From JABDJL01 sp963664065 (GTDB lineage Bacteria; Pseudomonadota; Gammaproteobacteria; Xanthomonadales; SZUA-36): a DNA stretch of 64,000 nt. Shown piece by piece: positions 1 to 8,186 of the stretch. The translations under genes were made by a program, and so were the position numbers. The stretch's first letter is position 1. Every line of letters begins with the position of its first letter. The DNA lies in contig OY760942.1 of assembly GCA_963664065.1 (NCBI GenBank), positions 1,922,001 to 1,986,000 on the forward strand, in the 5' to 3' direction. A model generated the notes under the pieces. The model was not told the origin of the DNA. It ran no database searches and was given only the letters and a program-made list of their open reading frames with translations.

Positions 1-165
1 GTAACCCTGCTGCGTTCTCCCATTGGGGCAAAACCCAAGCACCGCAAATGCGTTCGGGGACTTGGTCTGAAACGCATGCACCAAACCGTAACGCTGGAAG
101 ACACACCATCGGTACGTGGAATGGCAAATAAGATTAGCTACATGGTACGAGTGGAAGAGGCTTGA
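1..165 (+). CDS. rpmD: 50S ribosomal protein L30, 3' part
   Basis: The window opens inside this gene; 54 codons remain before the TGA stop. The visible protein holds the L30 core: an S-P-I-G turn, a K-P-K-H basic patch, the GLGLKRM segment and the closing V-R-V-E-E strand. L30 is a small protein of the large ribosomal subunit. Position directly before rplO and secY is the standard spc operon order (rpsE-rpmD-rplO-secY). Only the first few residues should be missing, since the family is about 60 residues long. Confidence 0.93.
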   Translation, partial: VTLLRSPIGAKPKHRKCVRGLGLKRMHQTVTLEDTPSVRGMANKISYMVRVEEA

Positions 166-194
166 GGCTGGCGCCCGAACAGGAAAGTACTGAG

Positions 195-626
195 ATGAAA
201 CTGAACAACATTAGCCCGGCACAGGGCAGTAAAAGAAACCGCAAGCGGGTAGGTCGTGGTATTGGTTCCGGCATGGGTAAAACCGCAGGCCGTGGCCACA
301 AGGGTCAGAAATCACGCTCTGGCGGGTACCACAAAGTTGGTTTTGAGGGTGGCCAGATGCCGTTGCAACGCCGTTTGCCGAAGCGTGGTTTTGCCTCACG
401 CACTGCGCGCTATAACGCGGAGGTTCGTCTGTACCAGCTGCAGGTAATGAAAATTGACATGGTTGATATGGGATCACTGAAATCTGCTGGCGTGGTGTCC
501 CGGTATATCAGGAAAGTTAAAATCATAAATACCGGAACGCTGGAAAGAGCCATCACCGTGAAAGGCCTGGCTGTCACCAAGGGTGCACAGGCGGCAATTG
601 AAGCAGCAGGCGGTAAAGTCGAGTAA
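195..626 (+). CDS. rplO: 50S ribosomal protein L15
   Basis: 143-residue L15, an assembly protein of the large subunit. The N-terminus (MKLNNISPAQGSKRN) and the glycine/arginine-rich GRGIGSGMGKTAGRGHKGQ stretch are diagnostic. I chose ATG 195 because it matches the family start and has AGGAAAG eight bases upstream; an in-frame TTG at 162 would add eleven residues unlike L15. The stop codon overlaps the secY start (TAATG), so the two are translationally coupled. Confidence 0.96.
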   Translation: MKLNNISPAQGSKRNRKRVGRGIGSGMGKTAGRGHKGQKSRSGGYHKVGFEGGQMPLQRRLPKRGFASRTARYNAEVRLYQLQVMKIDMVDMGSLKSAGVVSRYIRKVKIINTGTLERAITVKGLAVTKGAQAAIEAAGGKVE

Positions 627-1969
627 TGGCACGCGGGCCTTCACAAATGGCGGAAACGCTGGGCGGCCTGGGTCGATTGACCGAGTTGCGCCAGCGTTTG
701 TTGTTCGTGCTCATGGCACTGATTGTGTACCGCATCGGCACGTTTATTCCTGTGCCGGGCGTCAACCCGCAGGCCTTGTTGCAGTTCATGAATTCTCAGC
801 AGGGAACCATCGTAGATGTGTTCAACCTGTTTACCGGTGGTGCTCTGGAGCGGTTTTCGCTGTTTGCTCTGGGTGTCATGCCGTATATCTCGGCATCGAT
901 CATTATGCAGTTGATGGCGAGTGCCGTCCCGCAGCTGCAGCAGCTGAAAAAGGAAGGCTCCAGCGGACGGCAAAAAATTACCCAGTACACCAGGTTTTTC
1001 ACCGTGATACTGGCGGCCGTCCAGGCCGGTAGCGTGGCTTTTGCTCTGCAGGCCCAGGCTTCAGTGGTTTTCGCCCCCGGATTCGGTTTTATTTTTACCG
1101 CAATCATCACCCTTACCGCGGGTACGGTATTCCTGATGTGGCTCGGTGAGCAGATTACAGAGCGTGGTGTCGGAAACGGCATATCACTGATCATTTTTGC
1201 TGGAATTGTGGCCGGATTACCCCGTGCTATAGCGGGTACACTGGAATTGGTCAATACCGGTCAATTAAGTATACCGGCGGTACTGCTGATCGTTGCACTG
1301 ATGCTTGGCGTGATTTACTTCATTGTTCTCGTCGAGCGTGGACAGCGCAGGATCACCGTTAATTATGCACAGCGCCAGGGGCGTGTCGCATATCAAAACC
1401 AGCAAACGCACCTGCCATTGAAGATCAATATGTCAGGGGTTATCCCGGCGATTTTTGCGTCAAGTCTGGTAATTTTCCCGTCTACACTGGCGACATGGTT
1501 CAGTGCCACCGGTAACCTGGCGTGGCTGACAGATGTGGCGGCAGCAATGACGCCGGGTAACCTGCCCTACACATTGCTGTTTTCATCATTGATTATCTTT
1601 TTCTGTTTTTTCTACACGGCACTGGTATTCAATTCCAAGGAGACTGCAGACAATCTGAAAAGATCGGGCGCATTTGTTCCCGGAATCAGGCCGGGAAGAC
1701 AGACCGCGGACTATATCGACAATGTGCTAACGCGACTGACCATGGTGGGCTCACTATACCTGGTGTCTGTTTGCCTGTTGCCTGACGTATTGCGGGTGTT
1801 CTGGGCGGTACCGTTCCAGTTCGGCGGCACATCCGTGTTGATTGTGGTGGTTGTCATCATGGATTTCATTGCGCAGGTACAGGCGCACCTGATTTCGCAT
1901 AAATACGACAGCCTGATGAAAAAGGCCAATCTGAAGTCCTATGGACGTTCAGGCGTGGTCAGGCGTTAA
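626..1969 (+). CDS. secY: Preprotein translocase subunit SecY
   Basis: 447 residues, the usual length for SecY, the channel-forming subunit of the SecYEG protein export complex in the inner membrane. Ten hydrophobic segments can be followed; the first follows LRQRLLFVLMALIVYRIGTF. The IPVPGVN plug-region entry, LGEQITERGVGNGISLIIF and the cytoplasmic C-tail ending KSYGRSGVVRR are family hallmarks. The gene overlaps the end of rplO and is followed closely by rpmJ, as in other gammaproteobacterial spc operons. Confidence 0.97.
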   Translation: MARGPSQMAETLGGLGRLTELRQRLLFVLMALIVYRIGTFIPVPGVNPQALLQFMNSQQGTIVDVFNLFTGGALERFSLFALGVMPYISASIIMQLMASAVPQLQQLKKEGSSGRQKITQYTRFFTVILAAVQAGSVAFALQAQASVVFAPGFGFIFTAIITLTAGTVFLMWLGEQITERGVGNGISLIIFAGIVAGLPRAIAGTLELVNTGQLSIPAVLLIVALMLGVIYFIVLVERGQRRITVNYAQRQGRVAYQNQQTHLPLKINMSGVIPAIFASSLVIFPSTLATWFSATGNLAWLTDVAAAMTPGNLPYTLLFSSLIIFFCFFYTALVFNSKETADNLKRSGAFVPGIRPGRQTADYIDNVLTRLTMVGSLYLVSVCLLPDVLRVFWAVPFQFGGTSVLIVVVVIMDFIAQVQAHLISHKYDSLMKKANLKSYGRSGVVRR

Positions 1970-1992
1970 ACAGGAATCTGAGGAGAGTTGCC

Positions 1993-2106
1993 ATGAAGGT
2001 ACAAGCTTCAGTAAAGAAAATTTGCCGGAACTGCAAAATTGTGCGACGCAGAGGTGTTGTCTACGTTATTTGCACCGACAAGAAACACAAACAGCGCCAG
2101 GGCTGA
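1993..2106 (+). CDS. rpmJ: 50S ribosomal protein L36, zinc-binding form
   Basis: 37-residue L36, the smallest large-subunit protein. ATG 1993 follows a GAGGAGAG Shine-Dalgarno. Cys11, Cys14, Cys27 and His32 make the complete C-C-C-H zinc site of the zinc-containing L36 form, and the protein ends in KHKQRQG as is usual. It is the last gene of the spc block, lying between secY and the alpha operon promoter region. Confidence 0.96.
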   Translation: MKVQASVKKICRNCKIVRRRGVVYVICTDKKHKQRQG

Positions 2107-2150
2107 TTTTGGCGCCTGCCCCCTGGCATGTAAATCAGGAGGATTGCAGG

Positions 2151-2180
2151 CTGTCACCGGCGCTGGTGATTGGATATAAT
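2151..2180 (+). promoter_or_regulatory. Candidate alpha operon promoter
   Basis: A perfect TATAAT (2175-2180) is preceded, after an 18-base spacer, by CTGTCA (2151-2156; four of six matches to TTGACA). It lies in the 146-base gap between rpmJ and rpsM, which is where the separate alpha operon promoter sits in Escherichia coli. Read-through from the spc operon is likely as well, since I see no terminator after rpmJ. Confidence 0.5.
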
Positions 2181-2217
2181 TGGCTATTTACCCGTCGAAA
2201 CTTAAATGGGAGGTTTG

Positions 2218-2310
2218 ATGGGTCAGCTTGAATCAATACAGGAGTACGTAGTATGGCTCGCATTGCGGGAGTCAACTTACCCGTTCAGAAGCACACTTGG
2301 ATTGCTCTGA
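2218..2310 (+). other. Possible leader ORF overlapping rpsM
   Basis: A 30-codon reading frame starts at ATG 2218 four bases after a TGGGAGG Shine-Dalgarno, runs out of frame across the rpsM start at 2253, and stops at 2308-2310. The ribosome site looks as good as that of rpsM. The peptide resembles nothing I know. It could affect S13 initiation or be a chance frame in the leader where S4 normally exerts translational feedback. Confidence 0.25.
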
Positions 2311-2609
2311 CCAGTATTTACGGCATCGGCCGTACGCGCGCTTTGCAGATTTGCGAGGCGGCCAGCGTAGCGCCCGGTACTAAAATCAGGGACCTCAGCG
2401 AGCCTGAAGTCGAAGCGATTCGTGGGCAAATAACGGATCTTTCTGTAGAAGGTGATTTGCGGCGGGGAGTGGCAATGAACCTGAAGCGATTGATGGATCT
2501 CGGTTGCTACCGGGGTCTACGTCATCGCCGGGGTTTACCTGTCCGGGGACAACGCACCAAGACTAACGCACGCACCCGTAAGGGCCCGCGTCGTCCAATT
2601 AAGCGATAA
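2253..2609 (+). CDS. rpsM: 30S ribosomal protein S13
   Basis: 118-residue S13, a head protein of the small subunit that contacts tRNA and forms bridges to the 50S. It begins MARIAGVNLPVQKH, has the helix-two-turn-helix segment with YGIGRTRA, and ends in the basic RTKTNARTRKGPRR tail that reaches the P site. ATG 2253 follows GGAG at a spacing of eight. First gene of the alpha operon, with rpsK 21 bases downstream. Confidence 0.97.
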   Translation: MARIAGVNLPVQKHTWIALTSIYGIGRTRALQICEAASVAPGTKIRDLSEPEVEAIRGQITDLSVEGDLRRGVAMNLKRLMDLGCYRGLRHRRGLPVRGQRTKTNARTRKGPRRPIKR

Positions 2610-2630
2610 CAGGAATCAGGCAGACTATAG

Positions 2631-3020
2631 ATGGCCAAACCAAACACAAGCAGGAAGAAGAAAGTCAAACAGACAGTGGTCGATGGCATTGCTCACGTCC
2701 ATGCTTCTTTTAACAATACGATTATCACGCTGAGCGACAGGCAGGGTAATGTTCTCTCATGGGCAACCTCCGGTGGTGCCGGCTTCAGAGGCTCACGCAA
2801 GAGCACGCCATTTGCTGCACAGGTGGCTGCTGATGCCGCGGGGCGCAAGGCCCAGGAATTTGGCTTGCAGAACCTTGAAGTTCGCATCAAGGGCCCGGGA
2901 CCGGGACGCGAGTCGTCAGTGCGTGCGTTGAACGCACTCGGCTACAAAATCACCAACATTATTGACGTGACACCGATTCCGCACAATGGTTGTCGCCCGC
3001 CTAAAAAACGCCGGGTCTGA
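2631..3020 (+). CDS. rpsK: 30S ribosomal protein S11
   Basis: 129-residue S11, located on the platform of the small subunit next to the Shine-Dalgarno helix. Features include the HASFNNTIITLSD strand, SWATSGGAGFRGSRKSTPFA and the conserved C-terminus IPHNGCRPPKKRRV. Second gene of the alpha operon, in the standard S13-S11-S4-alpha-L17 order. Confidence 0.97.
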   Translation: MAKPNTSRKKKVKQTVVDGIAHVHASFNNTIITLSDRQGNVLSWATSGGAGFRGSRKSTPFAAQVAADAAGRKAQEFGLQNLEVRIKGPGPGRESSVRALNALGYKITNIIDVTPIPHNGCRPPKKRRV

Positions 3021-3034
3021 GGAGTTAAGCAAAC

Positions 3035-3661
3035 ATGGCAAGATATACAGGACCAACCTGCAAACTCGCCCGGCGCGAAGGCGTGGATCTCGGGCTTAAG
3101 AGTCCGGCCCGCGGCCTGGAATCCAAGTGCAAACTTGGCCAGGCGCCAGGCCAGCACGGTGCAGGACGCAGGCAGAGACTTTCTGATTACGCAATTCAGT
3201 TGCGTGAAAAACAAAAAGTTCGCCGCATATACGGAATACTCGAGAAACAATTCCGCAACTACTACAAGGCAGCCGCAGCACAAAAGGGTGCTACCGGCCA
3301 AAATCTTCTGATGCTGCTTGAAGGCCGTCTCGATAATGTTGTTTACCGGATGGGCTTCGCGGTAACCCGTGCCCAGGCGCGGCAGTTGGTTTCGCACAAG
3401 TCCATTTCTGTAAACGGTTCACAGGTGAATATTCCGTCTTACCAGGTGAAGGCCGGTGACGTCATTGTGATTCGTGAAAAATCGAAAAACCAATTGCGTG
3501 TGAAAGAAGCCATTACGCTTAGCCAGGAAATGGATCTGGTTGCAGGCTGGACGCAAGTGGATCCGGCCAAGATGGAAGGTGAATTCAAGACGTTTCCAGA
3601 CCGGGATGATCTACCGGCGGATATTAACGAAAACCTGATCGTCGAGTTATATTCCAAGTAA
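3035..3661 (+). CDS. rpsD: 30S ribosomal protein S4
   Basis: 208-residue S4, a primary 16S rRNA binding protein that nucleates 30S assembly; in E. coli it also represses alpha operon translation. The N-terminal domain carries the C-K-x-GQAPGQHG motif; the S4 RNA-binding domain is seen in LEGRLDNVVYRMGFA and RQLVSHKSISVNG. The end DINENLIVELYSK is highly conserved. The N-terminal cysteines do not form a full four-Cys zinc finger, as in E. coli S4. Confidence 0.97.
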   Translation: MARYTGPTCKLARREGVDLGLKSPARGLESKCKLGQAPGQHGAGRRQRLSDYAIQLREKQKVRRIYGILEKQFRNYYKAAAAQKGATGQNLLMLLEGRLDNVVYRMGFAVTRAQARQLVSHKSISVNGSQVNIPSYQVKAGDVIVIREKSKNQLRVKEAITLSQEMDLVAGWTQVDPAKMEGEFKTFPDRDDLPADINENLIVELYSK

Positions 3662-3732
3662 TTTCCAGGGTCACTGCCGGATGTTTGCCTGGCGGAGGCT
3701 GTTACAGGACTAAATTTTGTGAGGAACACGCC

Positions 3733-4719
3733 ATGATGGCTGCATTTGATAATTTACTAAAACCCAAGGCTGTCGGAGTAGACGCCATCAACGAAAATCG
3801 CGCACGTATTGCGCTGGAACCGCTGGAACGCGGCTTTGGCCATACATTGGGCAATGCATTGCGCAGAGTGCTGCTGTCCTCAATACCCGGTTACGCCATC
3901 GTCGAGGTGGAAATTGATGGTGTTTTGCATGAATACACTGCGGTAGAAGGCCTGCAGGAAGACATCATTGAAGTGCTTTTGAACCTGAAGGGCATTGCCT
4001 TGCGCATGCACGAACGTGATGAGACAACCCTGACCCTGAGCAAGTCCGGAGCGGGCACGGTTACGGCGGGTGACATCCAGGTCGACCATGATGTGGAAAT
4101 TGCAAATCCTGATCACATCATCTGCAACCTGACAAAGGCCGGCAGCATCAACATGCGGCTAAAGATCAACCGTGGAGTTGGTTATCAGCCAGCTACGCGC
4201 TTGACCATTGGTGAGCAGGAAACCAGGCCCATCGGACGATTGATGCTTGACGCTTCATTCTGCCCGGTACGGAAAGTGGCGTATAGTGTTGAGGCGGCAC
4301 GCGTTGAACAGCGCACAGACCTCGACAAACTGGTGCTTGATATCGAGACCAATGGAACCATTGATTGCGAAGAGTCTGTGAAACTGGCTGCCAATATCCT
4401 GGCGGATCAGCTTTCCGTTTTTGTTGATTTCAAAGCACGTCAGGAAGTAGTCGAAGAAGAAAAATCCATGGAGATTGATCCGATTCTGTTACGCCCGATT
4501 GACGATCTCGAATTAACCGTCCGCTCTGCGAATTGCCTGAAGGCTGAAAGTATTCTGTATGTCGGTGACCTGGTACAACGTACGGAGGTTGAATTACTCA
4601 AGACCCCGAACCTGGGAAAGAAATCCCTGACCGAAATCAAGGATGTACTGGCCCAGCACGAACTGTCGCTGGGGATGAAGCTGGAAAACTGGCCGCCCGC
4701 GGTGCTGGTCACCGCTTAA
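3733..4719 (+). CDS. rpoA: DNA-directed RNA polymerase subunit alpha
   Basis: 328 residues from ATG 3733, which has GTGAGGA seven bases upstream; an in-frame upstream start at 3685 would add 16 non-conserved residues. The N-terminal dimerisation domain contains LEPLERGFGHTLGNALRRVLLSS. A linker near residue 235 leads to the C-terminal domain (DDLELTVRSANCLK, LGKKSLTEIKDVL), which binds UP elements and activators. It assembles the polymerase core and is cotranscribed with rpsD and rplQ. Confidence 0.97.
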   Translation: MMAAFDNLLKPKAVGVDAINENRARIALEPLERGFGHTLGNALRRVLLSSIPGYAIVEVEIDGVLHEYTAVEGLQEDIIEVLLNLKGIALRMHERDETTLTLSKSGAGTVTAGDIQVDHDVEIANPDHIICNLTKAGSINMRLKINRGVGYQPATRLTIGEQETRPIGRLMLDASFCPVRKVAYSVEAARVEQRTDLDKLVLDIETNGTIDCEESVKLAANILADQLSVFVDFKARQEVVEEEKSMEIDPILLRPIDDLELTVRSANCLKAESILYVGDLVQRTEVELLKTPNLGKKSLTEIKDVLAQHELSLGMKLENWPPAVLVTA

Positions 4720-4779
4720 GTTGACAAGAACGGGCCGGCAGGATTGAGCCGGTAGCGCAACAAGGAATAGGAAAAAATC

Positions 4780-5172
4780 ATGCGTCACCAGAAATCAGGT
4801 CGAAAGCTGAACATGAACAGCGCTCATCGCAAGGCGATGTTCCGAAATATGGCTGCGTCGCTGTTCAGGCACGAAATCATCAAGACCACTGTACCGAGGG
4901 CCAAAGAGCTTCGCAGGGTCGCCGAGCCATTGATCACGCTGGCCAAGAACGATAGCGTGGCACACCGCCGGCAGGCTTTCGATCGCCTGCGTGACAAGGA
5001 AGTGGTTGGCAAGCTGTTTGACGAACTGGGTCCACGTTATGTTGAACGCCCCGGAGGGTACCTGCGTATTCTCAAATGTGGTCATCGGCCGGGGGACAAG
5101 GCACCGATGGCTTATGTAGAGTTGGTGGACCGACCTCGCGAAGAGGATTTCGATTCAGAAAACGATCAATAG
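4780..5172 (+). CDS. rplQ: 50S ribosomal protein L17
   Basis: 130-residue L17, a large-subunit protein near the exit tunnel. It opens MRHQKSGRKLNMNSAHRKAMFRNM and carries the conserved ETIKTTVPRAKELR-like segment (HEIIKTTVPRAKEL) and GGYLRILKCGHRPGDKAPMA. Last gene of the alpha operon; the intrinsic terminator follows 22 bases after the stop. The acidic tail ending SENDQ is slightly longer than in E. coli. Confidence 0.97.
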   Translation: MRHQKSGRKLNMNSAHRKAMFRNMAASLFRHEIIKTTVPRAKELRRVAEPLITLAKNDSVAHRRQAFDRLRDKEVVGKLFDELGPRYVERPGGYLRILKCGHRPGDKAPMAYVELVDRPREEDFDSENDQ

Positions 5173-5194
5173 TTTCCAATAATAATAAGAACAG

Positions 5195-5221
5195 AAACCC
5201 GGCCTTGCGCCGGGTTTTTTT
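5195..5221 (+). terminator. Intrinsic terminator of the alpha operon
   Basis: A perfect stem, AAACCCGGC against GCCGGGTTT with loop CTT, ends in an uninterrupted run of T residues. It lies 22 bases after rplQ, before the convergent DUF1330 gene. Confidence 0.9.
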
Positions 5222-5290
5222 ACACCGATTGGGGTTGCCAGTACCCACCGTTCCCGGTTAGCAACGCATTAGCTGAAGGCTGTTGTACTA

Positions 5291-5614
5291 TCAGGTCAGC
5301 AGGTAGGGAATGGTTCCTGCAGCATCGCTGGAGTCAATGGCGAAAAACTGGCTGTTGCTTCCGTCCTGTCTGGCTTTGGCGAACGGCGCGTATTCCGGGT
5401 CGTCTATGAACGCCTGTAAGCATTCCATCGAGGGAAATTCAAGCAGCGCGACAAGGTCCAGATCCGGCGCATCGCCTTCGATCGCTGTGATACTGCCACT
5501 TCGGGAAAGATATTTGCCTCCATGTCGATCTACGATGCCGTGCACTTTTTCGGCATACTCCGGTATCCAACTATCGTCTGTTACTTTTACTTGTGCGATC
5601 AGGTAATGCGGCAT
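5291..5614 (-). CDS. DUF1330 family protein
   Basis: 107 residues with the pattern of the DUF1330 (NIPSNAP-like dimeric alpha-beta barrel) family: the opening MPHYLIAQVKVTD strand, a middle GGKYLSR turn, LVALLEFPSMECLQAFIDDPEYAPFAKARQ and an aromatic strand at the end. Family members form small dimers; no reaction is established. It lies alone between the alpha operon terminator and feoB, convergent with rplQ. It encodes no signal peptide, so it should be cytoplasmic. Confidence 0.8.
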   Translation of the reverse strand: MPHYLIAQVKVTDDSWIPEYAEKVHGIVDRHGGKYLSRSGSITAIEGDAPDLDLVALLEFPSMECLQAFIDDPEYAPFAKARQDGSNSQFFAIDSSDAAGTIPYLLT

Positions 5615-5696
5615 GAATGTTCTCTCGTCTTGATTCTGGTAATCGAGTATGACACCTCTAACCGGCTGAGCGTCAACCCGAATGTTTAAAGACTGT

Positions 5697-7850
5697 TTAA
5701 ATCAGGCTTCCAAGCTGAAACACGGCAAAAGCGCCCAGGTATGCCACAGCTGTCATGTAGGTCCAGGCGAAAATCGGCCAGCGCCAGCTGTTGGTTTCCC
5801 TGCGAATGATTGCCACGGTAGCAGCACATTGCAGGCACCAGGCGTAAAACACCATGAGTCCCATCACCATGGGCAGCGTGAATACCAGTCTGCCATCAGG
5901 CCATTTTGCGGCGCGAAGTTTTTCAGTCAGACTGGATTCGTCGGCTTCGGAACCAACAGCATAAAGAGTGCCCATCACGGCAACTACAACTTCGCGGGCG
6001 GGGAAACCCGCAATAACGGCCGAAGAAACTTTCCAGTCCCAGCCCAGCGGCGAAAACACAGGTTCAACCGCACGACCGATGCGGCCGAGGTAGCTTTGCG
6101 ACATCTGTGCAGCGGCGTGTTGATTCCCGATGGATTGCCCTTTGAACATCCCGGCAGTTGGTTGAGAGTCCTCCATGCGCGGAAAATAAGCCAGTACCCA
6201 TACGATTACGGCCACGGTAAAGATCACCGTGCCAGCACGCTTCAGGAAGATTTTTGCCCGGTCCATCAATTTGATCATCACGGTCTGCAGATTGGGTCTT
6301 CGAAAGTCCGGCAAGGCCAGCATGAATTGTGGTTTCGGTCCTTTGAGCGCGGAGGATTTCATAAGCCGTGCGGTAAACAGGCCCCCGACAATACCTAACA
6401 GGTAAAGACCAAACAGCACCAAACCCTGCAAATTGAACCAACCCACCGACTCAGCCGGCACGAAAGCTGCGATCAATAGCGCATAGATTGGTAGGCGCGC
6501 CGAACATGTCATAAATGGTGCAGCAAGGATGGTCGATATACGATCACGGCGGTCAGGAATCACGCGAGTGGCCATGATTGCGGGCACCGCGCAGGCAAAG
6601 CTGGACAACATTGGAATGACCGACTGGCCGGACAGGCCGACTTTGCGCATCGCCCGGTCCATCAAAAATGCGGCCCGTGCCAGGTAGCCGGTATCTTCAA
6701 GAACAATAATGAAAAGAAACAGAATCAAAATCTGGGGCAGGAAAATTACAACGCTGCCAACACCAGAGATGACGCCATCGGATATGAAGCTGGTGAATGC
6801 TCCCTCACCAAAACGGTCAGTCACCACAGTGCCCAGCTTGCCAGCGCCCGCATCAATCATGTCCATCAATGGCGTAGCCCAGGAAAACACGGCCTGGAAC
6901 ACCAGTATAAGGGTCAGGAAGAATGCCAGGGTGGCTGGCCACGGCTGGCTTAGCCAGCGTGCGAACCGTGCGTTGAGCCTTGACAGCACGGGCGCCTGCG
7001 TTTGCACCTCGCCTATGACCTTCCTTGCCCAGCGATAACGCCGGCGGGCCTCCTCAGCCTGTGGCGGTGCTGCACCAAATAGTTGTTCACGGGCCTCTAT
7101 CACAATTTCATCGCCGATGACCCGGCTTAATTCAATTGCGACGGCACTGCCAGGATGTAGCAGGCCCTGGATGACATCCATCCTGGCCGTCTCTCCCGCA
7201 GATCCCGTGGCCAGTAATTCCGCAGCTTGGCTTAGTTCATGCCATGACTCAGGAAAAACCGGAATCCTGATACTTGTTATGTTCGCCATTTCCTTTTTTA
7301 GCCGGTCGAGCCCATGTCCCGAAATTGCGGTAACCGGAATCACCGGAATACCGCCCAGGCGTTCGCTCAGGACTTCGATGTCGATGGTAATCCCATTGAC
7401 GGTTGCAACATCAACCATTGTCAAAGCGACCATAGTGGGCAATTGCATTTCGAGTAATTGCTCCACGAGGTACAGTCCCTGGTACAGGTGGGTGGCGTCA
7501 ACCACAACCAGTAGTCCTGCCGGAACTTCGGTGTCGGGCATGCGACCCAGCAAAACATCTACGGCGATAAGTTCATCGCTTGATTTGCCACCCAGGCAGT
7601 AAATTCCGGGCAGGTCTACAAGATGTACTGCTTTGCCAGCCAGTTCTGCGGTTCCAACGTGTTTTTCGACAGTAACGCCCGGGTAGTTTCCCGTAGTCTG
7701 GCGTAATCCGGTCAACCGGTTGAAGAGGGTGCTTTTACCGGAGTTAGGATTGCCAATAATCGCTATGGAATGGCGGGCCTTATGCCTGATTCCGATCTGT
7801 GAAACAGGAATTTCGACATCCCGGGTTTCAGTCACTGGTATCCACGCCAT
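5697..7850 (-). CDS. feoB: Ferrous iron transport protein B
   Basis: 717 residues. The N-terminal G domain has GNPNSGKS (G1, about 33-40), a G2 region with GNYPGVTVEK, and DLPGIY (G3); the G4 position reads MVDV rather than NxxD, a notable departure. The C-terminal half holds the Gate motifs (FACAVPAIMATR; CSARLPIYALLIAAF) and several membrane helices. It imports Fe2+ across the inner membrane. I chose ATG 7850, overlapping feoA by 23 bases; the frame is open upstream to 7967 but inside feoA. No feoC is seen. Confidence 0.93.
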   Translation of the reverse strand: MAWIPVTETRDVEIPVSQIGIRHKARHSIAIIGNPNSGKSTLFNRLTGLRQTTGNYPGVTVEKHVGTAELAGKAVHLVDLPGIYCLGGKSSDELIAVDVLLGRMPDTEVPAGLLVVVDATHLYQGLYLVEQLLEMQLPTMVALTMVDVATVNGITIDIEVLSERLGGIPVIPVTAISGHGLDRLKKEMANITSIRIPVFPESWHELSQAAELLATGSAGETARMDVIQGLLHPGSAVAIELSRVIGDEIVIEAREQLFGAAPPQAEEARRRYRWARKVIGEVQTQAPVLSRLNARFARWLSQPWPATLAFFLTLILVFQAVFSWATPLMDMIDAGAGKLGTVVTDRFGEGAFTSFISDGVISGVGSVVIFLPQILILFLFIIVLEDTGYLARAAFLMDRAMRKVGLSGQSVIPMLSSFACAVPAIMATRVIPDRRDRISTILAAPFMTCSARLPIYALLIAAFVPAESVGWFNLQGLVLFGLYLLGIVGGLFTARLMKSSALKGPKPQFMLALPDFRRPNLQTVMIKLMDRAKIFLKRAGTVIFTVAVIVWVLAYFPRMEDSQPTAGMFKGQSIGNQHAAAQMSQSYLGRIGRAVEPVFSPLGWDWKVSSAVIAGFPAREVVVAVMGTLYAVGSEADESSLTEKLRAAKWPDGRLVFTLPMVMGLMVFYAWCLQCAATVAIIRRETNSWRWPIFAWTYMTAVAYLGAFAVFQLGSLI

Positions 7851-8064
7851 GGATTTGGAAATACCCTGCCTGTTCACGGCGCACTGATATGGATGCGCCA
7901 TAAACACTGACTTCAAGCGGATCGCCGCCAATAGCGCTGTTTTCGAACCTGACGTCCACGTCTTCAACCAGGCCCAGGACCATCAGGCGAACAATGCCCG
8001 GGCTATCCGTATCGACAGCCTTGATGTTGCCGGTCTGGCCGGGCTTTAAATCAGCTAATGTCAT
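7828..8064 (-). CDS. feoA: Ferrous iron transport protein A
   Basis: 78-residue SH3-like FeoA, the small cytoplasmic partner of FeoB. The MTLADLKPGQTG opening, the RLMVLGLVEDVDV turn and SVYGASISVRREQA strand are typical. The frame is open upstream to 8262, but ATG 8064 fits the family and puts the Fur-like site directly before the gene. The Shine-Dalgarno is weak. It overlaps feoB, so the two are coupled. Confidence 0.9.
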   Translation of the reverse strand: MTLADLKPGQTGNIKAVDTDSPGIVRLMVLGLVEDVDVRFENSAIGGDPLEVSVYGASISVRREQAGYFQIHGVDTSD

Positions 8065-8088
8065 ACAAGGATTGCACCATTTGTTGCA

Positions 8089-8127
8089 AATGAGATGTAT
8101 TCTCATTACCAATAAGCAGATTGTAAA
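8089..8127 (-). promoter_or_regulatory. feoAB promoter overlapped by a Fur-box-like palindrome
   Basis: On the minus strand, TTTACA (8122-8127) and GAGAAT (8099-8104) are 17 bases apart. The possible -10 element is covered by AATGAGA / TCTCATT, a perfect inverted repeat (8089-8107, 5-base centre) resembling the 7-1-7 Fur operator. It ends 25 bases before feoA. Repression of feoAB by iron-loaded Fur is the expected logic; this is inferred. Confidence 0.6.
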
Positions 8128-8186
8128 ACAAAATACAATAGAAAACGATGGAGTCAGATCAATTAGAGACCTTGAGCTATTAGCCT

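Noticed and set aside
2103..2138. CTGATTT/AAATCAG inverted repeat after rpmJ as a terminator
   Set aside because: The stem is AT-rich, the loop is 22 bases and no T tract follows; it would not end transcription.
5682..6398. Plus-strand ORF of 238 residues
   Set aside because: It lies wholly inside feoB on the opposite strand, has the low-complexity composition of an antisense shadow and no ribosome site.
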